From NCBI GenBank assembly GCA_958426425.1, contig CATZYY010000084.1, positions 1 to 9,649 on the forward strand: a stretch of DNA of 9,649 nucleotides, given 5' to 3'. Position numbers and translations under genes: made by a program. Position 1 is the stretch's first letter; every line of letters starts with the position of its first letter. The DNA is from an uncultured Oscillospiraceae bacterium (GTDB lineage Bacteria; Bacillota; Clostridia; Oscillospirales; Oscillospiraceae). The notes beneath the pieces are model-generated. The model made no database searches, was not told the origin of the DNA, and worked only from the letters and a program-made list of their open reading frames with translations. This document shows, piece by piece, positions 1-6,119 of this stretch.

Positions 1-51
1 CCATGTTACAGCCGTGAAAGGGCCGTGTCTTAACCACTTGACCAACGGGCC
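1..51 (-). tRNA. tRNA-Glu (anticodon UUC), 3' part cut by window edge
   Basis: Read on the minus strand this begins GGCCCGTTGGTCAAGTGG, the acceptor 5' strand and D-arm typical of bacterial tRNA-Glu. The anticodon arm is CGGCC-CUUUCAC-GGCUG with one G-U pair, and the anticodon UUC is the complement of bases 16-18. About 51 of the usual 75-76 bases are present; the T arm and acceptor 3' strand lie beyond the left edge. It is the second gene of a tRNA pair behind tRNA-Met and has no promoter of its own in the 37-base gap, so it is probably co-transcribed from the promoter at 194-222. Confidence 0.93.
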
Positions 52-59
52 ATATGAGA

Positions 60-83
60 CACGGGATGCTTTCGCATCCCGTG
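60..83 (-). other. GAAA-capped hairpin between the two tRNAs
   Basis: Bases 60-69 (CACGGGATGC) and 74-83 are perfectly complementary, giving a 10-bp stem. In the tRNA-sense (minus) strand the four-base loop reads GAAA, a GNRA-type tetraloop. It fills most of the 37-base spacer between tRNA-Met and tRNA-Glu. No T-run follows it on the minus strand, so it is not a good intrinsic terminator. A role in folding or processing of the tRNA precursor is inference. Confidence 0.7.
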
Positions 84-88
84 CTACA

Positions 89-165
89 TGGTAGCGGCAC
101 CTGGATTTGAACCGGGGACACTGCGGGTATGAACCGCATGCTCTAGCCAACTGAGCTATGCCGCC
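89..165 (-). tRNA. tRNA-Met (anticodon CAU), elongator type
   Basis: The minus strand gives a complete 77-base cloverleaf including an encoded 3' CCA. The acceptor strands GGCGGCA and UGCCGCU pair with a G1-U72 wobble. The D arm contains AGCTCAGTTGGCTAGAGC, the anticodon arm is UGCGG-UUCAUAC-CCGCA with CAU complementary to bases 129-131, and the T loop contains GGTTCAAATCC. It lacks the three consecutive G-C pairs of the initiator anticodon stem and the initiator C1-A72 mismatch, so elongator Met is preferred. A CAU tRNA modified to read AUA (tRNA-Ile2) is less likely given the overall similarity to Firmicutes elongator Met. It is the first gene of the pair with tRNA-Glu. Confidence 0.93.
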
Positions 166-193
166 AAATCGTTGCCCACAGCGGGCACGAATT

Positions 194-222
194 AATATAG
201 CAGAAACAGGCACTATTGTCAA
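194..222 (-). promoter_or_regulatory. Sigma-A promoter for the tRNA-Met/tRNA-Glu pair
   Basis: On the minus strand a perfect -35 box TTGACA (bases 217-222) is separated by exactly 17 bases from a -10 box TATATT (bases 194-199). Transcription should begin near base 187, about 20 bases before tRNA-Met. The near-consensus boxes fit the strong expression expected for stable RNA. The rest of the stretch between the tRNA and the end of the upstream gene at 338 shows no other gene and no convincing intrinsic terminator. Confidence 0.9.
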
Positions 223-337
223 GGGGGATTGGACAACTTTTTCTCTAAAACCGTGGAATTGGAAAAGCCTTACCCAAAGGGGCCGCGGCCTGCCTGATCT
301 GGGCAAACGCGCGGTCCCCTCCCGATAGGCGCTGGGC

Positions 338-1693
338 TTATGCAGTTGGCGTTTTGCGTTGGTCGGTCAGCTGGCCCAGCCCCTCCCGGAGGCGTTGGGT
401 GGTATTCCGGACAAACTGCCCTCGCACCGCACGGCCAATCCGGCGGCGGATCAGGGCCGCATGGGGAACTGAAGCGGCACATGGCGCTGCGGCATACAGC
501 GCCTGATCCACCAGGGGAATCAGCTGCCGTAGCGCGTCTTCCAGCGCTCCGTCCTCCTGGGCGCAGCCGTGCAGACGGGTCAGGAACTCCCTGGGAGTTT
601 CTCCGGGGCGCTTGTGCCACGGGCCCATGCGGCACCGACGCACCAGAACGTAATAAAGGCCCACCGGCTGATCCCGGTGACGCCGCAGATACCGCAGCAT
701 TCGCAGCTGCCGGAGACGGGCGGAGAAGAGCCGCCTCAGCGCGGCCCAAAGGGACAGCCGGCGTTTTTTGCCGCGCTGCCCCTGCTTGGCCTGTTTGCGC
801 TGTCCACCTACCCGCAGCCGGGACAGCCACCGTAGAACCCAGACCACCAGCGCTGCAAACATAACAACCAGCAGCACTACAAACAGGACCAAAACCACCG
901 GATTCTCCTGACCCATGGGCTCCTCCGCGGCCATTTCGGGCAGGACAAACGCCTGGTCCATGGCCTGCTGCTCTCCATTCGCCCCGCCGGGGATAAGGGA
1001 GGACAAGAACAGCAGAAATTGCCAAAGGAGCTTCCATACAAAGGTGACGCCATTGACCAGCAGGGTCCAGAGGGTTACCAGGCCCTGTCCCACCGGCGCG
1101 GCGGCTACGCCCACCAGTAGCAGGACCAGCAGAGTAATCAGCAGGAAGGCGCCGCCGACTAAGCCCCATTCCCGGACGCCCATGGGGCGTCCCATTCGGT
1201 TGGCGGTCAGGCCCAGCACGCCGGCGGCGAAGCCCGCGGCGATGGGAAGGCCCCACAGGTAGCTTACCTCCGTGGCGGCCAGATAGCTGGTAAAGAGCAC
1301 CAAGAGAAGCGCCGTCATGTCCAGGGTCACAATCAGTCCCCGCAGGTGGGTGCCCTCCACGGCCAGGTAGGCGGCCCGGACTGTGGCGATCAGGGTAAAG
1401 ATGGCGGCGAACACCAGGGCGGCAATGCCGCTGTCCCATTCCAGGATGCAGATGGAGGCCACCAAGGCGATCCACAGTCCGCCGTTAAGCGCTGTAATGG
1501 ACAGCATGGAGCGCTCCTTGCGCACGAACAGGCGGTTGATCCCGTAGAGCAGGGGGGCGTAGACCAACAGCACCTGGGGATAATAGGCCCCCGTAATGCC
1601 GGCGTTCAGGGTGATCAGATAGGTCAGCGTGGCCAGACAGCAGGCAAGAGCAAACAGGGAGGTCAGAGCAGGGAAGAACTGCCGGTTACCCAT
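338..1693 (-). CDS. Polytopic membrane protein with DUF4129-like C-terminal segment
   Basis: This 451-residue protein is the last gene of the MoxR-DUF58 operon. Hydrophobic segments at about residues 8-29, 36-56, 66-86, 90-112, 120-140, 145-165, 177-199, 206-234 and 264-288 suggest roughly eight or nine membrane spans. A very basic stretch follows (about 290-345), then a soluble tail. The tail contains KRPGETPREFLTRL (361-374), which resembles the signature of DUF4129, a segment usually found at the end of membrane-bound transglutaminase-like proteins of the TgpA type. No transglutaminase Cys-His-Asp core is visible, so the protein looks like the membrane frame and DUF4129 tail without the enzyme. 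The ATG at 1691-1693 has an AAGGAGG site about 8 bases upstream and overlaps the stop of the DUF58 gene by 8 bases, implying translational coupling. Its biochemical function is unknown; involvement in cell-envelope processes is inferred from family context. Confidence 0.82.
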   Translation of the reverse strand: MGNRQFFPALTSLFALACCLATLTYLITLNAGITGAYYPQVLLVYAPLLYGINRLFVRKERSMLSITALNGGLWIALVASICILEWDSGIAALVFAAIFTLIATVRAAYLAVEGTHLRGLIVTLDMTALLLVLFTSYLAATEVSYLWGLPIAAGFAAGVLGLTANRMGRPMGVREWGLVGGAFLLITLLVLLLVGVAAAPVGQGLVTLWTLLVNGVTFVWKLLWQFLLFLSSLIPGGANGEQQAMDQAFVLPEMAAEEPMGQENPVVLVLFVVLLVVMFAALVVWVLRWLSRLRVGGQRKQAKQGQRGKKRRLSLWAALRRLFSARLRQLRMLRYLRRHRDQPVGLYYVLVRRCRMGPWHKRPGETPREFLTRLHGCAQEDGALEDALRQLIPLVDQALYAAAPCAASVPHAALIRRRIGRAVRGQFVRNTTQRLREGLGQLTDQRKTPTA

Positions 1694-2963
1694 GGCGCTG
1701 CCCTCCTTTCAGATGGTCCAGTCCCACCGTCTCGAAGTCACCAAAGGGCGCGCCTTCCACAGAGGTCAGGATGGAGACCTGGGTATGGCCCAGCTGCCGT
1801 AAAAGACAGCTGCTGGAGAGGGTAGAGTGATCGTAAGCGATGTAGTAGAACCGACCCACCCGCTGGGATTGCTCCAGGATGGGGGATAGGTCAAAGACCG
1901 TGGCCCGGGGGACCACCGCTCCCTCCTCATTGAGCTTGGGTTCCAGAGGCTGATAGGCCGCCAAAGCGCACAGCAGCTCCTCTGTGGCCGCCGGGGCAAA
2001 GAGATTGCGGGCCTTGCCTGCGCTGCCGGCGCACAGGCTCAGGCCGCAGCGGACCTGGGCCTGTTCCAGACGCACCAGCTCAGAGGCCAAAATGCGCAAA
2101 GATTCCTCCAGCTCCTCCAGATGAGGCTGCGGACCGCTGTAGCTCTCTCCGTCCAGAAGAAAATGGACGCTTTTGGGGAGAATGTCCTCATAGATGTTCA
2201 CCGTCATGGGCAGTCCCCTGGCGGCCAGCCGCCAGTTGATGCGCTTGAGGGAATCCGTGGTCATGTAATCCCGGGTGGAGCGGATCACCGTGGGGTCCTC
2301 GATCACGCCCCGGGAGCCGGTGTCCGCATTCCAAAGGCTGCGCAGAAACAAGTCCGGCTGTACCTCAATCAGCCTGGGATAGACGTAGAAGGTGCGCACA
2401 TCTTCCGGCGGCAGCCCCCGCTCCGCCTGAGTCAGACCGAAGCCGTCCCCGGTGCGGATGCGCCACCCCGCCATAGAGTATACGCCCCGGCACTGAGCCT
2501 CCCAGCTGGTGGAGATCCGCCGCTGCTCATACCACAGCAGCATGGGAAGGCGCAGTTCACCCAGTAGTTTGGTGGAAAAGTGAGCCTCCTCCAGCTGCAC
2601 CTGTTCTGCCTCATCCGGTTCCCGGCGATCCTCGGGCACCAGGCAGAGATTTTTCGCCAGGGGGAAGCTCAGCTCCAGCCAAACGATGGGAAAAAACCTT
2701 CGGTTGCGTACCTCCAGCTCCACGGAAAAATGCTCTCCGGGGAATACCCCCTGATTGCCGCCGTGCACCCGGACCCAGAGGCTCCCGGCGGCGGAGCGGG
2801 CCCATAGTCTGGACGCACCGGCCAGAACCGCCAGAAACATCAGCAGCAAAGACACTGTCCGCTGGCCGAAAAAGGCGGTCAGTACGCACAACACCAGACA
2901 GCCCAGCAGAACCGGCAGGCTGACAAGATAGCTGGAGCGGGTGTAAACCAGATTATCTTTCAT
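1686..2963 (-). CDS. DUF58 family protein (MoxR-associated, vWA-like)
   Basis: This is a 425-residue protein. The N-terminus holds two membrane segments (about residues 12-31 and 36-54). A beta-rich region follows (about 60-190), then the DUF58 core: GSRGVIEDP (216-224), RDYMTTDSLKRINWRLAARG-type motif at 231-250, and VHFLLDGE (266-273). The R-Y-D-R-I-W-AR pattern and the following hydrophobic strand ending in Asp match the family, whose fold is thought to resemble von Willebrand A domains. DUF58 genes are typically paired with MoxR ATPases, and the ATPase gene lies immediately upstream with an 11-base overlap. I chose the ATG at 2963, which lies within the end of the ATPase gene. An in-frame ATG at 3014 would add 17 arginine- and proline-rich residues that look like out-of-frame ATPase coding sequence. 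No clear Shine-Dalgarno precedes either start, so translation is probably coupled to the upstream gene. Function is unproven. Confidence 0.88.
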   Translation of the reverse strand: MKDNLVYTRSSYLVSLPVLLGCLVLCVLTAFFGQRTVSLLLMFLAVLAGASRLWARSAAGSLWVRVHGGNQGVFPGEHFSVELEVRNRRFFPIVWLELSFPLAKNLCLVPEDRREPDEAEQVQLEEAHFSTKLLGELRLPMLLWYEQRRISTSWEAQCRGVYSMAGWRIRTGDGFGLTQAERGLPPEDVRTFYVYPRLIEVQPDLFLRSLWNADTGSRGVIEDPTVIRSTRDYMTTDSLKRINWRLAARGLPMTVNIYEDILPKSVHFLLDGESYSGPQPHLEELEESLRILASELVRLEQAQVRCGLSLCAGSAGKARNLFAPAATEELLCALAAYQPLEPKLNEEGAVVPRATVFDLSPILEQSQRVGRFYYIAYDHSTLSSSCLLRQLGHTQVSILTSVEGAPFGDFETVGLDHLKGGQRHG

Positions 2964-3912
2964 GGACGACCGTTTCCGGCGCGGGAGAGGCCTGGGTGCG
3001 GTCCAGCACCTCATCCAGCAGGGTTTTGGCGGTGACGCCGGAGAAGCGGGCGCCGCTCTCCAGCACCAGGCGGTGCTCCAGCACAGGATGGGCCAGAGCC
3101 TTTACATCGTCTGGGGTGACAAAGTCCCGACCCTCCATGGCGGCCCATACCTTTACGGCCCGGTACAGCCCTCGGGTGGCCCGGGGACTGGCGCCCATCT
3201 TCAGCTGCGGATGGCTGCGGGTTGTGTCTGCCAGGGCCACGATGTAATCGGCCACCTGGTCGGAGACGTGGATGCGGCGGATTTCCTCCTGTGCCTGTAT
3301 CAGCTCTTGAGCGTTTGTCACCGGATGGACGAGATCGAAGGGAATGCCGTCTCCCAGCTGCCGAAGCATCTGCCGTTCCTCCGCGGGCTGGGGATAGCCC
3401 ATGCTGACGCGGATGAGAAAACGGTCCATCTGTGCCGCCGGAAGGCGGAAAGTGCTCTCGGATTCCACCGGATTCTGGGTGGCCAGAACGATGAAAGGAG
3501 CGGGCAGGGGAAAGCGTTCACCGTCAATGGAGATCTGCCGCTCCTCCATGGCCTCCAGCAGGGCGGACTGGGTGCGGGGAATGGCACGGTTGATCTCATC
3601 GGCCAGCAGCAGGTTGGTCATGACAGGGCCCTGCCGCAGCTCGAAATCCCCGGTTTTCTGGTTGTAAATCCGCATGCCGATGATGTCGCTGGGCAGCATG
3701 TCGGGGACGAACTGGATGCGCCCGGAGCGGCAGCCCAGGGCGATGGAGATGGCCTTCACCAGCGTGGTCTTTCCCACGCCGGGGAGATCGTCCAGCAAAA
3801 TATGGCCGTCGGCTAAGACGGCCATGATTAAAAGACGGATCTTGTCCGCCTTTCCCACAATGATTTTTTCTGTCTCAAATTGAATGTCCTGGGTCAGCTT
3901 ACGGATATCCAT
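2953..3912 (-). CDS. MoxR-family AAA+ ATPase
   Basis: This 319-residue protein has the usual MoxR length and motifs: Walker A in DLPGVGKTT (42-50), Walker B in LLLADEINRA (101-110), sensor 1 in LATQNPVE (143-150) and sensor 2 in GASPRATRG (240-248). MoxR proteins are cytoplasmic, hexameric ATPases thought to remodel or activate partner proteins, often ones with vWA-like domains. The DUF58 gene directly downstream and overlapping is the expected partner. The chosen ATG at 3910-3912 has AAAGGAG about 7 bases upstream and begins MDIRKLTQD, where family similarity starts. The frame stays open upstream to 4056, and an in-frame ATG at 3958-3960 lies almost on the predicted transcription start, so a leaderless form with 16 extra residues cannot be excluded. 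The gene has its own promoter at 3970-3998, separate from groESL. Confidence 0.93.
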   Translation of the reverse strand: MDIRKLTQDIQFETEKIIVGKADKIRLLIMAVLADGHILLDDLPGVGKTTLVKAISIALGCRSGRIQFVPDMLPSDIIGMRIYNQKTGDFELRQGPVMTNLLLADEINRAIPRTQSALLEAMEERQISIDGERFPLPAPFIVLATQNPVESESTFRLPAAQMDRFLIRVSMGYPQPAEERQMLRQLGDGIPFDLVHPVTNAQELIQAQEEIRRIHVSDQVADYIVALADTTRSHPQLKMGASPRATRGLYRAVKVWAAMEGRDFVTPDDVKALAHPVLEHRLVLESGARFSGVTAKTLLDEVLDRTQASPAPETVVHER

Positions 3913-3934
3913 GGAGGCGCTCCTTTCCCAACTG

Positions 3935-3949
3935 CCCTCCGTCGGAGGG
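3935..3949 (-). other. Hairpin in the moxR-like 5' leader
   Basis: Bases 3935-3940 (CCCTCC) and 3944-3949 (GGAGGG) form a perfect 6-bp stem with a three-base loop, between the predicted transcription start (about 3963) and the ATG at 3912. The Shine-Dalgarno GGAG just before the start can also pair with CTCC next to the ATG. The leader is therefore rich in SD-like and anti-SD-like runs. No ligand or regulator can be assigned. Confidence 0.5.
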
Positions 3950-3969
3950 GAAAAATCCATTATGTGCCC

Positions 3970-3998
3970 ATTATAGGGATTTTTGCCGGGAAAAGCAA
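3970..3998 (-). promoter_or_regulatory. Promoter for the MoxR-DUF58-DUF4129 operon
   Basis: On the minus strand a consensus -10 box TATAAT (bases 3970-3975) lies 17 bases after a -35-like TTGCTT (bases 3993-3998). Transcription would start near 3963, leaving a leader of about 50 bases before the ATPase start. Its position after the groL terminator shows that the three-gene operon can be expressed independently of the heat-shock operon. Confidence 0.8.
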
Positions 3999-4012
3999 GC
4001 GGCCGGCCGGCA

Positions 4013-4039
4013 GAAGGTGTTCCAAAGCGAAGCACCTTC
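4013..4039 (-). other. Bulged hairpin upstream of the moxR promoter
   Basis: Bases 4013-4022 (GAAGGTGTTC) can pair with 4029-4039 (GAAGCACCTTC) as a 10-bp stem with one bulged G at 4032 and a six-base loop. It lies between the groL terminator and the -35 box of the next operon. No T-run follows it on the minus strand, so a terminator role is unlikely. A protein-binding inverted repeat just upstream of the promoter is possible but unsupported. Confidence 0.4.
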
Positions 4040-4112
4040 CGGGTGTCTGACAGCACGCATATAAAAAGTAGGCCGCGATTTTTCTCCGGCGCGGGCGCTG
4101 GAGCTCACCAGG

Positions 4113-4146
4113 AAAAAAGCCCCCGCAGGCCATGGCCTGCGGGGGC
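4113..4146 (-). terminator. Intrinsic terminator of groESL
   Basis: Bases 4119-4146 are a perfect palindrome: a 12-bp GC-rich stem (GCCCCCGCAGGC) capped by CATG. It is followed on the minus strand by six T residues (complement of 4113-4118). It starts about 20 bases after the groL stop codon and should end most groESL transcripts before the MoxR operon. Confidence 0.95.
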
Positions 4147-4166
4147 GGGAACGCGGTAATTGTTGA

Positions 4167-5792
4167 TTAGTACATGCCGCCCATGTCGGGAGCAGCGGGG
4201 GCGGGAGCGGGGGGCTCGGGCTTGTCGGCCACCAGGGATTCGGTGGTCAGCACCATGGCGGAGACGGAGGCGGCGTTCTCCAGAGCGCTGCGGGTCACCT
4301 TGGCGGGATCGATGATGCCGGAGGCCACCATGTCGCAGTACTCCTCCTTATAGGCGTCGAAGCCATAGCCCATCTTGCCGGAGGTGCGGACCTTCTCCAG
4401 GATCACGGAGCCGTCCAGACCGGCGTTGGCAGCGATCTGACGGATGGGGGCCTCCAGGGCCTTGGCAACGATCTGGACGCCGGTCTTCTCGTCGCCCTCC
4501 ACGCTGTCCAGCAGAGCCTGGACGGCGGGGATCACGTTGATGAAGATGGTGCCGCCGCCGGCAACCACACCTTCCTCAACGGCGGCGCGGGTGGCGTTCA
4601 GAGCGTCCTCAATGCGGAGCTTCTTCTCCTTCATCTCGGTCTCAGTGGCAGCGCCCACCTTGATGACGGCCACGCCGCCGGCAAGCTTTGCCAGGCGCTC
4701 CTGGAGCTTCTCTTTATCGTAGTCGCTGGTGGTGACGGCGATCTGGGCGCGGATCTGAGCGACCCGGTCCTTGATGGCCTGGGCGTCGCCGGCGCCGTCC
4801 ACGATGGTGGTGTTCTCCTTGGTGACTTTCACCTGACGGGCACGGCCCAGCATGTCGATGGTGGCGGTCTTCAGCTCCAGACCGACCTCCTCGCTGATGA
4901 CGGTGCCGCCGGTCAGGGTGGCGATATCCTGCAGCATCTCCTTGCGGCGGTCGCCAAAGCCGGGGGCCTTGACGCACACCACGTTCAGGGTGCCGCGCAG
5001 ACGGTTGACGATCAGGGTGTTCAGGGCCTCGCCCTCCACGTCCTCGGCAATGATCATCAGCTTCTTGCCGGCCTGGACCAGCTGTTCCAGAATGGGCAGA
5101 ATGTCGGAGATGACAGAGATCTTCTTGTCGGTGATGAGGATATAGGGCTCATCCAGATTGGCTTCCATCTTCTCAGTGTCGGTGACCATGTAGGGAGTGA
5201 TATAGCCCCGGTCGAACTGCATGCCTTCCACGACCTCGGAATAGGTCTCGGCGGTCTTGGACTCCTCGATGGTGATAACGCCGTCGGCGCTGACCTTCTC
5301 CATGGCGTCGGCGATCAGCTTGCCGATCTCCTCGTCGCCGCTGGAGACGGCGCCGACCCGGGCGATGTCCTTGGAGCCGTCCACGGTCTTGGCCTGCTTC
5401 TTGACCTCGGCCACAGCGGCCTCCACGGCCTTGGCCATGCCCTTCTTCACCACAATGGGATTGGCGCCGGCGGCCAGGTTCTTCAGACCCTCGTGGATCA
5501 TGGCCTGGGCCAGCAGGGTGGCGGTGGTGGTGCCGTCGCCGGCCACGTCGTTGGTCTTGGTGGAAACTTCCTTCACCAGCTGGGCACCCATGTTCTCAAA
5601 GGGATCGTCCAGTTCGATCTCCTTGGCGATGGTGACGCCGTCGTTGGTGATCAGGGGAGCGCCGTACTTCTTGTCCAGAACCACGTTGCGGCCCTTGGGG
5701 CCCAGGGTGATCTTGACGGTATCGGCCAGAGAATTGACGCCGGCTTCCAGGGCCTTGCGGGCCTCGTCGCCGCGCTTGATGAGCTTAGACAT
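4167..5792 (-). CDS. groL: Chaperonin GroEL (Hsp60, 60 kDa subunit)
   Basis: GroEL forms the double-ring ATP-driven folding chamber in the cytoplasm and works with the GroES lid encoded upstream. The 541-residue product is full length. Recognisable parts are MSKLIKRGDEARKAL at the start, the phosphate-binding loop KITLGPKGRNVVLDK (27-41), the ATP site GDGTTT (85-90), the apical-domain segment around DRGYITPYMVTD, and the conserved RIEDALNATRAAVEEG segment carrying the ATP-hydrolysis Asp equivalent to E. coli D398. The tail is proline- and alanine-rich and ends DMGGMY, a short version of the GGM tail. I chose the ATG at 5790-5792: GGAGG lies 10 bases upstream, whereas an in-frame TTG at 5799-5801 is only about one base from the GGAGG. 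The gene is unusually far from groS: 327 structured bases separate them, with no clear separate promoter. It is controlled by HrcA through the CIRCE element upstream of groS. Confidence 0.99.
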   Translation of the reverse strand: MSKLIKRGDEARKALEAGVNSLADTVKITLGPKGRNVVLDKKYGAPLITNDGVTIAKEIELDDPFENMGAQLVKEVSTKTNDVAGDGTTTATLLAQAMIHEGLKNLAAGANPIVVKKGMAKAVEAAVAEVKKQAKTVDGSKDIARVGAVSSGDEEIGKLIADAMEKVSADGVITIEESKTAETYSEVVEGMQFDRGYITPYMVTDTEKMEANLDEPYILITDKKISVISDILPILEQLVQAGKKLMIIAEDVEGEALNTLIVNRLRGTLNVVCVKAPGFGDRRKEMLQDIATLTGGTVISEEVGLELKTATIDMLGRARQVKVTKENTTIVDGAGDAQAIKDRVAQIRAQIAVTTSDYDKEKLQERLAKLAGGVAVIKVGAATETEMKEKKLRIEDALNATRAAVEEGVVAGGGTIFINVIPAVQALLDSVEGDEKTGVQIVAKALEAPIRQIAANAGLDGSVILEKVRTSGKMGYGFDAYKEEYCDMVASGIIDPAKVTRSALENAASVSAMVLTTESLVADKPEPPAPAPAAPDMGGMY

Positions 5793-5878
5793 AATAATCA
5801 AACCTCCAATTTCGAAGATGAGTTTACGTTACGGAACAGCCCCGGAAGGGGGCCTGGAGAAACATCTGGTTTCCTCAG

Positions 5879-5901
5879 TTCTTTCGCCACCGGCGAAAGA
5901 A
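5879..5901. repeat. Perfect 10-bp hairpin with TTTCGCC/GGCGAAA arms
   Basis: Bases 5879-5888 (TTCTTTCGCC) and 5892-5901 (GGCGAAAGAA) are exact inverted copies with a three-base loop. The core TTTCGCC/GGCGAAA recurs in the inverted repeats at 5913-5921 and 6010-6018, so this short word occurs four times in 140 bases. This suggests a repeat-derived origin of the spacer. Confidence 0.7.
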
Positions 5902-5912
5902 AAATTTCAATC

Positions 5913-6018
5913 ATTTTCGCCGCGGCACAGACTGCCTCTCCTCGCGGCATAGCCGCTGCGGTCTACGCTAAAAATATGCCGCCGGCATATTTTCTTAACG
6001 CTGCGACATGGCGAAAAT
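5913..6018. repeat. 106-base unit with 9-bp inverted ends and internal hairpins
   Basis: ATTTTCGCC at 5913-5921 is the exact inverse of GGCGAAAAT at 6010-6018. Inside are a 10-bp hairpin with AAAATATGCC arms and a three-base loop (5971-5993) and a 5-bp GCGGC/GCCGC hairpin (5944-5956). The RNA from either strand could fold into a branched structure closed by the 9-bp stem. Such non-coding units with inverted ends resemble miniature intergenic repeats (MITE-like), but no target-site duplication was established and copy number is unknown. Confidence 0.5.
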
Positions 6019-6029
6019 ACCCCGCCCCC

Positions 6030-6072
6030 CGCGTCCGGGGGACGCGCACACCAGTGACCGATGTCACTGGTG
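6030..6072 (-). other. Tandem strong hairpins in the groS-groL spacer
   Basis: Two hairpins stand side by side. CGCGTCC (6030-6036) pairs with GGACGCG (6040-6046) around three G residues, and CACCAGTGAC (6049-6058) pairs perfectly with GTCACTGGTG (6063-6072) around CGAT. The second is also a dyad of the size bound by dimeric regulators, though it lies within a transcribed region. No T-run follows either in the groESL direction. Confidence 0.6.
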
Positions 6073-6083
6073 AGGGAGAATCT

Positions 6084-6108
6084 AAAGGGGGGACGAAGTC
6101 CCCTCTTT
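6084..6108 (-). other. Terminator-like hairpin just after groS
   Basis: GGGGAC (6089-6094) pairs with GTCCCC (6098-6103) around a three-base loop, and the stem is extended after a one-base mismatch by AAAG (6084-6087) with CTTT (6105-6108). On the minus strand the hairpin is followed by TTTAGATT, a weak T-run. It lies about a dozen bases after the groS stop and could cause partial termination or protect the groS 3' end. This role is inferred only from shape and position. Confidence 0.45.
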
Positions 6109-6119
6109 AAGACCGAAGG

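Larger units (their letters stand above)
5793..6119 (-). other. Highly structured groS-groL intergenic spacer
   Basis: This 327-base spacer has no convincing gene on either strand; the long plus-strand frames through it are antisense extensions of groL. In the groESL-sense direction it holds, in order: a small GACC-TTC-GGTC hairpin touching the groS stop (6111-6121), a GGGGAC/GTCCCC hairpin flanked by AAAG/CTTT (6084-6108), a 10-bp hairpin (6049-6072), a 7-bp hairpin (6030-6046), a 106-base unit bracketed by 9-bp inverted repeats (5913-6018), a 10-bp hairpin (5879-5901) and a GCCCC/GGGGC hairpin (5839-5853). The groL ribosome binding site follows at the end. I saw no credible promoter for groL inside it. 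Possible roles are control of groL expression or mRNA stability, or residence of an intergenic repeat element; neither is proven. Confidence 0.75.

Noticed and set aside
223..337. Terminator between the DUF4129-like gene and the tRNA promoter
   Set aside because: Short palindromes such as GGCCGCGGCC are present, but no stem with a following T-run was found; read-through into the tRNAs cannot be judged.
270..1475. 401-codon minus-strand frame overlapping the DUF4129-like membrane protein
   Set aside because: It is Pro/Gly/Arg-rich and out of frame, whereas the overlapping 338-1693 frame has membrane spans, a DUF4129 motif and a good ribosome site.
2964..3014. Longer DUF58 start at 3014
   Set aside because: The added 17 residues are an out-of-frame reading of conserved ATPase sequence and no ribosome site precedes that ATG.
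5793..5801. TTG start for groL three codons upstream of the ATG
   Set aside because: The GGAGG site is only about one base away from it, while the ATG at 5792 has workable spacing and gives the conserved MSKLIKRG start.
5257..6110. Plus-strand frames (231 and 205 codons) crossing groL into the spacer
   Set aside because: Most of their length is antisense to groL. The spacer part is hairpin sequence that happens to lack stops, and no ribosome site or family similarity was seen.
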